A stretch of DNA of 64,000 nucleotides, taken from positions 62,001 to 126,000 of the forward strand of contig NZ_QFRU01000010.1 of NCBI RefSeq assembly GCF_003184905.1. Reading direction: 5' to 3'. The DNA is from Bacillus sp. CGMCC 1.16541. Its GTDB lineage: Bacteria > Bacillota > Bacilli > Bacillales > Bacillaceae_H. Position numbers and translations under genes: made by a program. Shown here in pieces: positions 33,395 to 42,521 of this stretch. Numbering within the stretch: position 1 is the stretch's first letter; each line of letters opens with the position of its first letter. Under the pieces are notes generated by a model. That model did no database searches. It was not told where the DNA came from and saw only the letters and a list, made by a program, of their open reading frames with translations.

Positions 33395-34822
33395 TTAGCC
33401 TTGCGCTACTTTTGGATCGGGTGATTCATCGATTTGTACTTGCTGTCCTTCAGGTGGAAGCGGAGTTAATGTGAAACCTGTATACCCGTAGATAATGGCG
33501 ATAATTGGACTAATGAAGCCAATGAACGTAAACATGACATATTCAGCTCCAACACCAAGTGTCGTCATAATAAATGCTCCTGTTACGCCCCAAGGAATTA
33601 AAGCGTGCATAATCGTGCCTGCATCTTCAAGTGTACGAGAGAGGTTTTTAGGATGTAATCCGACTTGTTTGTATGATGACTCAAGCAGCTGACCTGGAAG
33701 TACAATGGATAAATATTGTTCACCAACTGCTGCATTAATGCCAAAACAGGACAGAACGGTCGTGACGATGACGTTTCCTTTCTTTGTTAAAAACCCTTTC
33801 AAACCAAGAAGAATCGCTTCTGCTAATCGCATCTCTTTAATAAGACCACCCAAAGAAAGCGCTATCAATATTAAGGATACGCCGAACATCATACTCGATA
33901 ATCCACCGAGTGATAGAAGTTTATCGATTGATTCGACCCCTGTTTTCGCTGTGTAACCAAAATGAGCAGTAGCCATAATTTGACCTAATGTTGTACCAGG
34001 TGATGTGAAAAAAGCTGTGATGACAGCAACGAATAAGCCGATAACAAGCGATGGGATGGGGCTTACTTTTCGAACAGCTAAGATGATGATAAGCAATGGT
34101 GAAAGTAATGTGAGAGGAGAAATTGTAAATTCCTCGTTTAACGTTGCTAGCATTGATGCAAGTTGGTCTAGCTCTACATTTTGACTTGTTGACCAGCCTA
34201 ACACTCCAAAGATGATGAGCGTAATGAGTAAGCTTGGAATCGTTGTCCAAAGCATGTGTTTAATGTGTTCGAAAATATTTACCTTTGCGGTAGCGGATGC
34301 TAAATTTGTTGTGTCTGATAAAGGTGATAGTTTGTCTCCAAACATCGCTCCACATACAATGGCACCAGCAGTCATTGCTGGTGAAACATTTAATCCGTAT
34401 GCAGCCCCCATTAACGCGACACCGACTGTTCCCATCGCACTCCAAGAGCTCCCAGTGACAAGAGCTGTAACGGAACAAATTAAAACAGTACTCACTAAGA
34501 AGAAATCTGGCGATAAGAACGTAAGTGAATAATAAGTGATTGTTGGAACGGTTCCACTTAAGATCCATACTCCAATCAGCATCCCGATTAAAGATAAAAT
34601 GAGAATGGCAGGTATACCAGAAAAGATTCCTTTTGCCATTGCACGTTCGAGTTCTTTCCACTTGTAACCGAGTGTCAGTCCATATAGGCAAACAAGAACT
34701 GCGGCAAATACAATTGGAATTTGCGGTGCTACTTCATAATGTAAAATGCTAATGCCTAAAAGTGTAATAATGACAACCATGAGTAAGCTTGAGACAAGAA
34801 AAGACGGCTGTTGCCTCTCCAT
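33395..34822 (-). CDS. NhaC family Na+/H+ antiporter
   Basis: 475 residues and about 11-12 membrane helices. The family signatures GSSWSAMGTVGVALMGAAY, GAMFGDKLSPLSDTTNLA and GINAAVGEQYLSIVLPGQL are visible. NhaC-type proteins exchange protons for sodium, or sodium plus an organic substrate. The gene is divergent from the tyrosine-degradation operon, which leaves open a role in aromatic amino acid uptake instead of plain sodium export. The ATG follows AAAGGGGG. The intergenic region (34823-35113) holds a cre-like box; I saw no clear promoter pair. Confidence 0.9.
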   Translation of the reverse strand: MERQQPSFLVSSLLMVVIITLLGISILHYEVAPQIPIVFAAVLVCLYGLTLGYKWKELERAMAKGIFSGIPAILILSLIGMLIGVWILSGTVPTITYYSLTFLSPDFFLVSTVLICSVTALVTGSSWSAMGTVGVALMGAAYGLNVSPAMTAGAIVCGAMFGDKLSPLSDTTNLASATAKVNIFEHIKHMLWTTIPSLLITLIIFGVLGWSTSQNVELDQLASMLATLNEEFTISPLTLLSPLLIIILAVRKVSPIPSLVIGLFVAVITAFFTSPGTTLGQIMATAHFGYTAKTGVESIDKLLSLGGLSSMMFGVSLILIALSLGGLIKEMRLAEAILLGLKGFLTKKGNVIVTTVLSCFGINAAVGEQYLSIVLPGQLLESSYKQVGLHPKNLSRTLEDAGTIMHALIPWGVTGAFIMTTLGVGAEYVMFTFIGFISPIIAIIYGYTGFTLTPLPPEGQQVQIDESPDPKVAQG

Positions 34823-34957
34823 TAAAATCCCCCTTTAATAAGCGATACTAATCAACCAGCGCAATGGTTATCCTCACCTCCTTATTTAGATTAACAACAT
34901 GGAAACAGTGAATACGAAAATAGTATAAAGAATATTCAGATGATTATCAATTATTTT

Positions 34958-34971
34958 TGGTAACGCTTTCA
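34958..34971. promoter_or_regulatory. cre-like box between nhaC and hpd
   Basis: TGGTAACGCTTTCA has one mismatch to TGWNANCGNTNWCA (third base). It could serve either divergent gene. The remainder of the 290-bp intergenic region shows nothing recognisable. Confidence 0.45.
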
Positions 34972-35113
34972 TGTATTTTCGCTTTAGTGTATTTCCTTGT
35001 AGAACTTCACCACAAAAACGCATTACTCCGCACTCTTGCATGAATGATTTTAGATAAGATACATTTTATTCAGAAGATTTAAATCATTATAAAAATGTAG
35101 GAGGCATGATTTT

Positions 35114-36229
35114 ATGGCAAAATCATCGTTACAAATGAACTCAAAAGTACAAGATTTTTTTCCGATTCAAGACGTGCATCATTTTGAACTTTATGTAGGA
35201 AATGCAAAACAAGCAGCTCACTACTATTGCCGTGCATTTGGGTTTAAGTTTGTTGGCTACAAGGGGCCAGAAACAGGTAGCCGCGAGAAAGTATCCTATT
35301 TACTTCAACAAAATAAAATTCGCCTTGTCTTGACGTCTTCATTATCAAAAGATCACGAAGTAGGTCGTTTCGTTACACTTCATGGAGATGGTGTAAAAGA
35401 CGTAGCGCTTGTATTTGACGATGTAGAGTCTGCTTACAATGAAGCGGTTAAACGAGGTGCAATTGAAATTATGCCTCCGAGAGAATTTAAAGATGAGAAT
35501 GGCACGTTAAAACACGCCATTATCGGTACGTATGGGGATGCACAGCATAGTTTGATCGAACGTAAAGACTACAAAGGATTGTTTATGCCTGGGTTTGAAG
35601 CTGCTGAATATGAAATTCCACATGAGTCAACAGGTTTAATTGCAGTGGACCACGTTGTTGGAAATGTGGAGAAGATGGAAGAATGGGTTTCATATTATGA
35701 AAACGTTCTAGGTTTTAAACAAATGATTCATTTTGATGACGATGACATTAGCACAGAATATTCAGCTTTAATGTCAAAAGTCATGTACAAAGGTGGACGA
35801 ATTAAGTTCCCGATTAACGAGCCAGCGAATAAAAAAGGAAAATCGCAAATTCAAGAGTACTTAGATTACTACAACGGAGCAGGTATTCAACATATCGCTC
35901 TTTTAACAGATGACATTATTGATACCATCACAAAAATGCGTGCCAACGGGATCGAATTTTTAGACACACCAGATACGTATTACGAAATGTTATCAGAGCG
36001 TGTTGGGGAAATCGATGAAGATATGGAGAAGCTTCGTGAGAATCGTATTTTAGTAGACCGTGATGATGAAGGTTATTTATTACAAATCTTCACAAAGCCG
36101 ATTGTGGATCGCCCAACACTATTTGTTGAAATCATCCAACGTAAAGGAGCGATTGGATTCGGAGAAGGAAACTTCAAAGCATTATTTGAGTCCATCGAGC
36201 GAGAACAAGCACGTCGCGGTAACTTATAA
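35114..36229 (+). CDS. hpd: 4-hydroxyphenylpyruvate dioxygenase
   Basis: 371 residues. It has two vicinal-oxygen-chelate halves. Fe(II) ligands are likely the histidine in LIAVDHVVGNVEKME (about residue 179), the histidine in GIQHIALLTDDI (about 257) and the glutamate in LFVEIIQRKGAIGFGEGNF (about 338). It converts 4-hydroxyphenylpyruvate to homogentisate, the committed step of tyrosine breakdown. TAGGAGGC precedes the ATG. It is the first gene of a five-gene operon whose later genes continue the same pathway. Confidence 0.95.
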   Translation: MAKSSLQMNSKVQDFFPIQDVHHFELYVGNAKQAAHYYCRAFGFKFVGYKGPETGSREKVSYLLQQNKIRLVLTSSLSKDHEVGRFVTLHGDGVKDVALVFDDVESAYNEAVKRGAIEIMPPREFKDENGTLKHAIIGTYGDAQHSLIERKDYKGLFMPGFEAAEYEIPHESTGLIAVDHVVGNVEKMEEWVSYYENVLGFKQMIHFDDDDISTEYSALMSKVMYKGGRIKFPINEPANKKGKSQIQEYLDYYNGAGIQHIALLTDDIIDTITKMRANGIEFLDTPDTYYEMLSERVGEIDEDMEKLRENRILVDRDDEGYLLQIFTKPIVDRPTLFVEIIQRKGAIGFGEGNFKALFESIEREQARRGNL

Positions 36230-36238
36230 TTGATCCAT

Positions 36239-36286
36239 CTAAGCGGATGTCACTCCCTCTCATACGGGTAGTGGCATCCGCTTTAG
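36239..36286. repeat. Dispersed palindromic element, copy B
   Basis: A strong hairpin: CTAAGCGGATGTCACTCCC (36239-36257) pairs with GGGTAGTGGCATCCGCTTTAG (36266-36286). It resembles the element at 1486-1533 in sequence as well as fold. No T-run follows, so read-through into the aminotransferase gene is likely. Confidence 0.6.
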
Positions 36287-36321
36287 GTGAATGATGAAGC
36301 ATGTACAAAGGAGGAGAGATT

Positions 36322-37434
36322 ATGATTAAGAGCACGATTCTGACACGAAATGAGATTCAAAATCTAGCGGTCTATGTGCCAGGAAAACCAATTGAAGAAG
36401 TACAGCGAGAGCTAGGACTTGAAAAAGTAATCAAGCTTGCGTCGAATGAAAACCCGTTTGGTTGTTCACCTCTTGCATACGAAGCGATGAAAGAAGAACT
36501 GTCGCAAATGCCTTTTTATCCTGAATCGATGGCGCCAAAGCTTGCAGAAAGGTTAAGTGAAAAATTACATATTGAAAAAGACCATTTTATTTTTGGGAAT
36601 GGATCAGATGAGATTATCCGTTTATTGACGAGAAGCTATATTCGTCACGAAGATGAAGTAATCATGGCAGATGTGACGTTTCCACGCTATGAGACGAATG
36701 TCATCATTGAAGGTGGAAAACCCGTAAAGGTACCTCTTCAAGAAGGGGTTCATCATTTAGAGGGGATGATCGCAGCTATTACAGATAAAACGCGTATGAT
36801 CTTTGTTTGCAACCCTAATAATCCAACAGGAACCATTGTGTCAAAAGAAGAACTCCAGTCGTTTATTGAACGTGTTCCGCCACATATTTTACTTGTGTTA
36901 GATGAAGCTTATTACGAATATGTTTCAGCAAAAGATCGCTTAGACACAGTTGCGTTATTAAAGCATTATCACAATCTGATTCTTTTACGTACATTTTCTA
37001 AAATTTATGGCCTTGCTGCTTCTCGCATCGGTTACGGCATGATGCATCCTCGTATCGTTGCAGAGTTAGTAAAAGTAAAAGAGCCATTTAATACAAACCG
37101 TATTGCACAAGCAGGGGCTTATGCATCGTTAGCTGATGACGCGTTTGTTCAAACATGTGTGGATCGAAATCGTAAGGGGCTTACGTATATTGCAGAACAA
37201 GTAAAACAGCTCGGATTGAACTATTTTCCTTCACACGCCAACTTTTTAATGATTCATCTAGACCATCCGGGTGATGAAGTGTTTTCAGGTCTTTTAAAGC
37301 AAGGTGTTATCATTCGGTCGGGCTCTTTATTGGGGTATCCCAATACAATTCGCGTGACGATTGGTACGCAAGCCGAAAACGAAGTGTTTATTCAAGCCTT
37401 ACAAACCGTATTAGGAAAGAAGGGATCACTGTGA
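36322..37434 (+). CDS. Histidinol-phosphate aminotransferase-like PLP enzyme, probably an aromatic aminotransferase
   Basis: 370 residues, fold-type I PLP aminotransferase of the HisC family. LASNENPFG (about residues 36-44), FGNGSDEII, CNPNNPTGT, LDEAYYEY and the PLP lysine in LRTFSKIYGLAA are all present. ATG 36322 is chosen over 36301 because AAAGGAGGAGAG lies between them. In this operon, between hpd and hmgA, it most likely transaminates tyrosine to 4-hydroxyphenylpyruvate rather than serving histidine synthesis. The family is known to be promiscuous towards aromatic amino acids. Role by context; a biosynthetic HisC role is less likely because no his genes are near. Confidence 0.85.
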   Translation: MIKSTILTRNEIQNLAVYVPGKPIEEVQRELGLEKVIKLASNENPFGCSPLAYEAMKEELSQMPFYPESMAPKLAERLSEKLHIEKDHFIFGNGSDEIIRLLTRSYIRHEDEVIMADVTFPRYETNVIIEGGKPVKVPLQEGVHHLEGMIAAITDKTRMIFVCNPNNPTGTIVSKEELQSFIERVPPHILLVLDEAYYEYVSAKDRLDTVALLKHYHNLILLRTFSKIYGLAASRIGYGMMHPRIVAELVKVKEPFNTNRIAQAGAYASLADDAFVQTCVDRNRKGLTYIAEQVKQLGLNYFPSHANFLMIHLDHPGDEVFSGLLKQGVIIRSGSLLGYPNTIRVTIGTQAENEVFIQALQTVLGKKGSL

Positions 37435-38054
37435 AGCTAGAACCAAGTTCATTACATTGGAAAGAGGCATATAAGTTGTTGATTGGTTCGGTGTTACCAA
37501 GACCAATCGCATTCGTTTCAACAATTGATGAAAAAGGAAATGCAAACTTAGCCCCGTTTAGCTTTTTTACAGGAATTTGTGCTGAGCCGATGATGGTTTG
37601 TTTTGCACCGATGCTACGAGGAACAGACGGAGCGAAAAAGGATACACTTCGTAACATTGAACAGACCAATGAGTTTGTCATTAATGTAGTAGGCGAAAGC
37701 ATTGTAGAGCGAATGAATGATACGGCCATCGAATTTGACTCTCATGTGGATGAATTTGTAGAGACTGGACTAACAAAAGTACCTAGTGAAATTGTTAAAC
37801 CGTATCGTGTAAAAGAAAGCGATGTGCAGCTAGAGTGTGTACTCCGTCAAATCCTTCATTTTGGTGATCAGCCGGGTGCTGGAAGCTTAGTGATTGGGCA
37901 AGTTGTTTGTGTTCATGTGAAAGGTGCACTTTATGAAAGTGGAAGAATTAATACGGAGAAGTTAGCTCCCGTTGGTCGTTTAGCAGGTGCCACTTATACG
38001 AGAGCTGCAAGTGACACGTTCGTATTAGAGCGAAAGAGAGAAACGAAGAAATGA
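37431..38054 (+). CDS. Flavin reductase-like FMN-binding protein
   Basis: 207 residues, split-barrel flavin-binding fold of the flavin reductase/HpaC-like superfamily. It begins at GTG, overlapping the previous stop by 4 nt. Motifs seen are LPRPIAFVSTIDEKGNANLAPFSFF (about residues 21-45), KDTLRNIEQTNEFVINVV and the C-terminal GRLAGATYTR. Such proteins often bind FMN. Its place in homogentisate breakdown is unclear: no flavin-dependent step exists in the standard route, so it may serve a side reaction or an alternative to the missing isomerase. Confidence 0.82.
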   Translation: MKLEPSSLHWKEAYKLLIGSVLPRPIAFVSTIDEKGNANLAPFSFFTGICAEPMMVCFAPMLRGTDGAKKDTLRNIEQTNEFVINVVGESIVERMNDTAIEFDSHVDEFVETGLTKVPSEIVKPYRVKESDVQLECVLRQILHFGDQPGAGSLVIGQVVCVHVKGALYESGRINTEKLAPVGRLAGATYTRAASDTFVLERKRETKK

Positions 38055-38956
38055 AGTTTATTACGTTTAAAACAAAAGAGGGTCAAGAGCGGGTTGGAGT
38101 TGTGCAGGGAAGCAAAGTCATCGATTTATATGAAGAGAGTAATGGAGCGTTGCCTGCTCAATTAAGTACGATCATTGAAAGTTATTCTAAATATGAAGAA
38201 CAACTAAAAGTGATTGTTGAAAAAGGGGAAACACATTGCTTGCTTGAAGAGGTTACGCTTTTAGCTCCGATTCCTGCACCCTCAAGTGTGCGTGATTTTT
38301 ATGCGTTTGAAGAGCACGTGAAAACCGCACGTGCAAAGCGTGGACTTGAGATGATACCGAAGTGGTATGAATTTCCTGTGTTTTATTTTACGAATCACCG
38401 TGCAATTATCGGTCCAAATGAAGAAGTAGAATTCCCATCATCGTGTCAGTGGGCAGATTATGAATTAGAAGTGGCATGTGTTATTGGAAAAGAAGGGAAA
38501 AACATCTCTGTCGAAGAAGCAGACGACTATATTTTTGGATACTGCATCTTAAATGACTGGAGTGCACGTGATATTCAGCGTGAAGAAGTAAAGGTGGGAC
38601 TTGGTCCGGCAAAAGGAAAAGATTTTGCGACATCAATTGGGCCTTACCTCGTTACGAAAGATGAGCTTGAACATAAGCGAGTACAGAATCGATATGACTT
38701 AGAAATGACCGCAACAGTAAACGGCACATTGTTGTCAAAAGGAAATATGAAAGACCTTTACTATAGCTTTAGCCAAATGATTGCGAGAGCATCTGAAGGA
38801 ACAATTTTATATCCAGGAGATGTGATTGGTTCAGGTACGGTTGGAACGGGTTGTCTTTTAGAGTTAGGTACAGAGGTCCATCGTTGGTTACAATCAGGAG
38901 ATGTTGTCGAGCTAGCCATTGAGGAATTAGGTGTATTGCGTAATACAGTGAAATAA
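38051..38956 (+). CDS. Fumarylacetoacetate hydrolase family protein
   Basis: 301 residues with an FAH fold: metal ligands around EVACVIGKEGKN, DDYIFGYCILNDWSARDIQ and GPAKGKDFATSIGPYLVT, and a C-terminal LYPGDVIGSGTVGTG. In context it should hydrolyse fumarylacetoacetate (or maleylacetoacetate) to fumarate/maleate plus acetoacetate. It overlaps the flavin reductase gene by 4 nt (ATGA). No maleylacetoacetate isomerase gene is visible in the operon. Confidence 0.9.
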   Translation: MKFITFKTKEGQERVGVVQGSKVIDLYEESNGALPAQLSTIIESYSKYEEQLKVIVEKGETHCLLEEVTLLAPIPAPSSVRDFYAFEEHVKTARAKRGLEMIPKWYEFPVFYFTNHRAIIGPNEEVEFPSSCQWADYELEVACVIGKEGKNISVEEADDYIFGYCILNDWSARDIQREEVKVGLGPAKGKDFATSIGPYLVTKDELEHKRVQNRYDLEMTATVNGTLLSKGNMKDLYYSFSQMIARASEGTILYPGDVIGSGTVGTGCLLELGTEVHRWLQSGDVVELAIEELGVLRNTVK

Positions 38957-38968
38957 GGAGGAGAAGAA

Positions 38969-40129
38969 ATGACATTTTATCGTCAAATGGGGAACATTCC
39001 TCGTAAGCGTCATACAATGTTTCGTAAAGCAGACGGTTCTCTTTATCGCGAGCAAGTGATGGGAACAAAAGGCTTTTCTGGTGTGCAGTCTATTTTGTAT
39101 CACCACCATGCGCCAACTGCAATGGCGAAAGCGGAACTAGTTGGTTCTGCCATGCATGAATATGAAGAGCAAGGGCCGCTTTGTCATCGTCATTTCGAAA
39201 CGAGTCGTCTTGAAAAAGGTGGGGATGCAGTAAAGGAGCGCACGTACTTACTTGGAAATGATGACGTGGTGATTGGGATAGTCGAACCAACAAAAGAAAT
39301 GGACTATTTTTATCGAAACAGCGATGGTGATGAAATCCTATTCATTCATTATGGAACAGGTAAGGTGGAAACGGTATTTGGTACATTAACATATGAGCCA
39401 GGCGATTATGTGATGATTCCGATGGCAACCATTCATCGTATTATACCAGATGAAGGCGAAACGAAAATGCTTGTCATTGAGACAATGAGCCATGTGACAA
39501 CGCCGAGACGTTATCGAAATGAATTTGGTCAGTTACTCGAGCATAGTCCATTTTGTGAGCGTGATTTCCGTGGCCCTGAAACGTTAGACACGCACGATGA
39601 ACAAGGGGAGTATATCGTCTTAACGAAGTCACGTGGTTATTTGCATAAGCATACCTTTAATCATCATCCGCTTGATGTTGTGGGATGGGATGGCAATATT
39701 TATCCATGGATTTTTAACATTCGTGATTTTGAGCCAATCACAGGGCGCATTCATATGCCACCGCCGATTCATCAAACGTTTGAAGGACATAATTTCGTTA
39801 TTTGTTCATTCTGTCCAAGATTATATGACTATCATCCAGAAGCCATTCCAGCACCGTATTTTCATAGTAATGTTGATAGTGATGAAGTTCTTTACTATGT
39901 GGAAGGAAATTTTATGAGTCGAAAAGGAATTAATGAAGGATCAATTACACTTCATCCACTAGGTATTCCACATGGTCCACATCCAGGTAAAATTGAAAAT
40001 AGCATTGGAAAAAAAGAAACATTAGAACTAGCTGTGATGATTGATACATTCCGTCCGTTAAAAGTAATTCAACAAGCACACGCAGTTGAAGATGAGCAAT
40101 ATCGTTACAGTTGGATTGAAAAACCGTAA
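38969..40129 (+). CDS. hmgA: Homogentisate 1,2-dioxygenase
   Basis: 386 residues, double-stranded beta-helix (cupin) protein. Features seen are a first cupin with YEPGDYVMIPMATIHRIIPDEGE, the active-site stretch HKHTFNHHPLDVVGWDGNIYPW, the iron-ligand region HSNVDSDEVLYYVEGNFMSRKG, and PLGIPHGPHPGK. It opens the homogentisate ring to maleylacetoacetate with O2 and Fe(II). It is shorter than the mammalian enzyme (~445), as usual for this Bacillus-type branch. TAAGGAGGAG precedes the ATG. Last gene of the operon. Confidence 0.93.
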   Translation: MTFYRQMGNIPRKRHTMFRKADGSLYREQVMGTKGFSGVQSILYHHHAPTAMAKAELVGSAMHEYEEQGPLCHRHFETSRLEKGGDAVKERTYLLGNDDVVIGIVEPTKEMDYFYRNSDGDEILFIHYGTGKVETVFGTLTYEPGDYVMIPMATIHRIIPDEGETKMLVIETMSHVTTPRRYRNEFGQLLEHSPFCERDFRGPETLDTHDEQGEYIVLTKSRGYLHKHTFNHHPLDVVGWDGNIYPWIFNIRDFEPITGRIHMPPPIHQTFEGHNFVICSFCPRLYDYHPEAIPAPYFHSNVDSDEVLYYVEGNFMSRKGINEGSITLHPLGIPHGPHPGKIENSIGKKETLELAVMIDTFRPLKVIQQAHAVEDEQYRYSWIEKP

Positions 40130-40136
40130 AAGTACA

Positions 40137-40166
40137 GGAGCTAGTAAAGCAGCTAGCTCTTTTTTA
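40137..40166 (+). terminator. Terminator of the tyrosine-degradation operon
   Basis: GAGCTAG (40138-40144) pairs with CTAGCTC (40153-40159) and is followed by six T. Confidence 0.85.
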
Positions 40167-40224
40167 TGATGAGTTGATGATATACTAATTGTATGAACAA
40201 CATGTTAAGAGAGGATGAACGACC

Positions 40225-40812
40225 ATTTTATACTTAGTAAGGCATGGTGAAACGGACTGGAATAAACAACGATTAATTCAAGGACACTCAAATATCCCGT
40301 TAAATGAAGAAGGAAGGAAGCAAGCAAAGAAAGTAGCTGAAGCATTTCGTCATAAACAAGTGGATGTGATGTATTCTAGTGATTTGCTTCGTGCATATGA
40401 GACAGCACTTGAAATTGCAAAAGTGGTTGCGATTGAAGAAGTGAAAACATGTGAGAGGTTACGAGAACGCTCATTTGGGGACTTGGAAGCACAAGCGGTG
40501 TCAAAACTAGAGGAGCTTGTACCTGGTTACGGAACGAACTGGGGAAGTGAGTCTGTCTATCGTATGGAACGATTAGAAGATGCTCAAAAACGACTGACAG
40601 ACCGCCTTGTTGAGATTATAGAAGAAGCAAAAGAGAAGCATATAGTCGTTGTGAGTCATGGTGCCATCATTAACCTTTTTATTCATTTTGTCACGAATGG
40701 AGAAGATGGAACAGGAAAGCGACACCTTGAAAATACGTCGATTAGTACGTTTAACTATCAAGAAGGAAACTGGCAAGTGATCGAAATAAATAATCACGAC
40801 CATCTTTTATAA
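40225..40812 (+). CDS. Histidine phosphatase (phosphoglycerate mutase-like), start codon disrupted or ATT
   Basis: About 195 residues from the first possible codon. The catalytic motif LVRHGETDW lies near residues 4-12, then SDLLRAYETALEIA, RLRERSFGDLE and the second catalytic histidine in VVVSHGAIINLF. The family is broad: cofactor-dependent mutases and sugar, nucleotide or cobalamin phosphatases. The frame upstream of RHGE has no ATG, GTG or TTG. It runs TGA ACG ACC ATT TTA TAC, so translation would start at ATT 40225 (GAGAGG upstream). Alternatively ATG 40215 is the ancestral start and one extra A after it breaks the frame, because removing it gives MTTILYLVRHGE. The nearest in-frame ATG (40360) would delete the catalytic histidine. 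Confidence 0.72.
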   Translation: MLYLVRHGETDWNKQRLIQGHSNIPLNEEGRKQAKKVAEAFRHKQVDVMYSSDLLRAYETALEIAKVVAIEEVKTCERLRERSFGDLEAQAVSKLEELVPGYGTNWGSESVYRMERLEDAQKRLTDRLVEIIEEAKEKHIVVVSHGAIINLFIHFVTNGEDGTGKRHLENTSISTFNYQEGNWQVIEINNHDHLL

Positions 40813-40837
40813 AGTACAGAACATTCTGTGCTTTTTA
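40813..40837 (+). terminator. Terminator after the histidine phosphatase
   Basis: AGTACAGAA (40813-40821) pairs with TTCTGTGCT (40824-40832), the innermost pairs being open, followed by TTTT. It touches the stop codon. Confidence 0.7.
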
Positions 40838-41061
40838 TTTTTGGTAAAATGTATAAAAATACGGTTGTTTTTAATCTTTATTCAAGTTATACTACATATA
40901 AATAATTATTCTATTAAATTAATAAAAATACAGCTGTATACTAATAGAAAAAGAGATGAGAAAGTTTTCTTTAGCAAATTAATAGACTAAAACATGATAA
41001 AACCAATGAATAAATTTATTTTTCAGAAAATTATTGCTATCTTTTGTGGAGGAATGTAACA

Positions 41062-41100
41062 TTGAGAGCGTATACAGGAAAAACAAAAAAGTTATGCTAA
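41062..41100 (+). CDS. Possible 12-codon leader ORF before the YjiH-family gene
   Basis: GGAGGA (41048-41053) is followed 8 nt later by TTG and an open frame of 12 codons ending in TAA, 27 bp before the next gene. The peptide would be MRAYTGKTKKLC. It may be a leader peptide or a chance match. The rest of 40838-41061 is A/T-rich with no recognised element. Confidence 0.2.
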   Translation: MRAYTGKTKKLC

Positions 41101-41127
41101 CAAACTATGAGATTGGAGGAATGAACG

Positions 41128-42507
41128 ATGGAATTAAAAAAGGAGGAGATATACTCCCAACCGCTTGAGAAGCCATCAGCAAGTCACTATGCAAAATTTA
41201 TCATCCCATCTTTATTAGGTATCATCTTATTTTTAATTCCGGTAAAAGTGGATGGAAAGGTAACGATTGTATTAGGGGTTATGGCCGATGCGTTAATGGG
41301 GGCAGTTGGAAGCTATATACCGAGTATAATGGTCGGTGTGTTAGTCATCGCTGCGATGGGTTCGCTGTTTGCCAAACTTGTACAACCCTCATTTGTTAAC
41401 AACAGTCCGATGCTAAAGAGTTTGTTTCAAGTCGAGTGGCTTTGGGTCGTATTACGTGTAGTAGGAGCTATCTTTGCGGCACTGACGTTGTTTGAAGCGG
41501 GACCAGAAGCAATTTCATCGAAGTTTACAGGTGGAACGGTTTTATTCGACTTAATTCCAGTTTTAACTCTTTGGTTTTTCTTCGCAGCACTATGCATGCC
41601 GTTGTTACTGGAGTATGGATTAATGGATTTCATCGGGACACTTGTACGAAAAGTGATGTATCCGTTATTTAAATTACCAGGTCGTTCATCAATTGATGCG
41701 ATGGCGTCTTGGATGGGAAGCGGTACAGTTGGTGTTTTAATTACAACGAAACAATATGAAGAAGGTTATTATACACAGCGTGAAGCAGCAGTTATTGCGA
41801 CGAACTTCTCGGTCGCGTCGATTGCATTTAGTTTAGTCATTGCAAAGTTTATTGGTATTGATCACATGTTTGTGCCGTTTTATTTCACTGTAGTCGTAGC
41901 AGGTGTGTTAACTGCCATTATTTGTCCGCGTATTCCACCTCTTTCTCGTAAAAAGGACGAGTATTACGGACCGGTTGGCAAGCAAATTGATGAAGCTGTA
42001 CCAGCAGGTGTTTCATCATTTCAATGGGGGTTACAGCAAGCGGTTGAAAAAGCAAGCAAAGCAGATGGGCCGAAAGCGGTTATTAAAAAAGCCATCCATA
42101 ACGTACTTGATATTTGGTTAGGGTTGATCCCTCTTGTGATGGCGCTTGGAACGATGGCGTTAATCGTGGCAGAGTATACATCCGTATTTACGTACTTATC
42201 GTATCCGTTTGTTCCACTTCTTTCATTGCTTCAAATTCCAGAAGCCGCACAAGCAGCTCCTGCGATGATCGTTGGATTTGCCGATATGTTTTTACCAGCT
42301 GTTGTGGGCAGCGGAATTGAATCAGAATTAACTCGCTTTGTCATTGCGTGTGTATCATTAACACAAATCATTTACATGTCAGAGATCGGTATTTTACTCT
42401 TAAAGTCAAAAATTCCAGTTAGTTTCCTAGAACTATTTATTATTTTCTTACAACGTACGCTTATTTCACTACCAATTATCGCATTATTAGCACACATACT
42501 TGTTTAA
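41128..42507 (+). CDS. YjiH family membrane protein (nucleoside-recognition/Gate domain)
   Basis: 459 residues with about 10 membrane helices. Two Gate-like stretches stand out: DAMASWMGSGTVGVLITTKQY (about residues 188-208) and MIVGFADMFLPAVVGSGIESELTRF (about 382-406). This matches the YjiH family, which shares the nucleoside-recognition domain with NupC- and SpmA/B-like proteins. The substrate is unknown. ATTGGAGGAATG precedes the ATG. The aminotransferase gene follows after 14 bp, so transport of an amino compound (amino acid or GABA-like) that is then transaminated is a reasonable guess. Confidence 0.85.
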   Translation: MELKKEEIYSQPLEKPSASHYAKFIIPSLLGIILFLIPVKVDGKVTIVLGVMADALMGAVGSYIPSIMVGVLVIAAMGSLFAKLVQPSFVNNSPMLKSLFQVEWLWVVLRVVGAIFAALTLFEAGPEAISSKFTGGTVLFDLIPVLTLWFFFAALCMPLLLEYGLMDFIGTLVRKVMYPLFKLPGRSSIDAMASWMGSGTVGVLITTKQYEEGYYTQREAAVIATNFSVASIAFSLVIAKFIGIDHMFVPFYFTVVVAGVLTAIICPRIPPLSRKKDEYYGPVGKQIDEAVPAGVSSFQWGLQQAVEKASKADGPKAVIKKAIHNVLDIWLGLIPLVMALGTMALIVAEYTSVFTYLSYPFVPLLSLLQIPEAAQAAPAMIVGFADMFLPAVVGSGIESELTRFVIACVSLTQIIYMSEIGILLLKSKIPVSFLELFIIFLQRTLISLPIIALLAHILV

Positions 42508-42521
42508 GGAGGAAGTAGACT

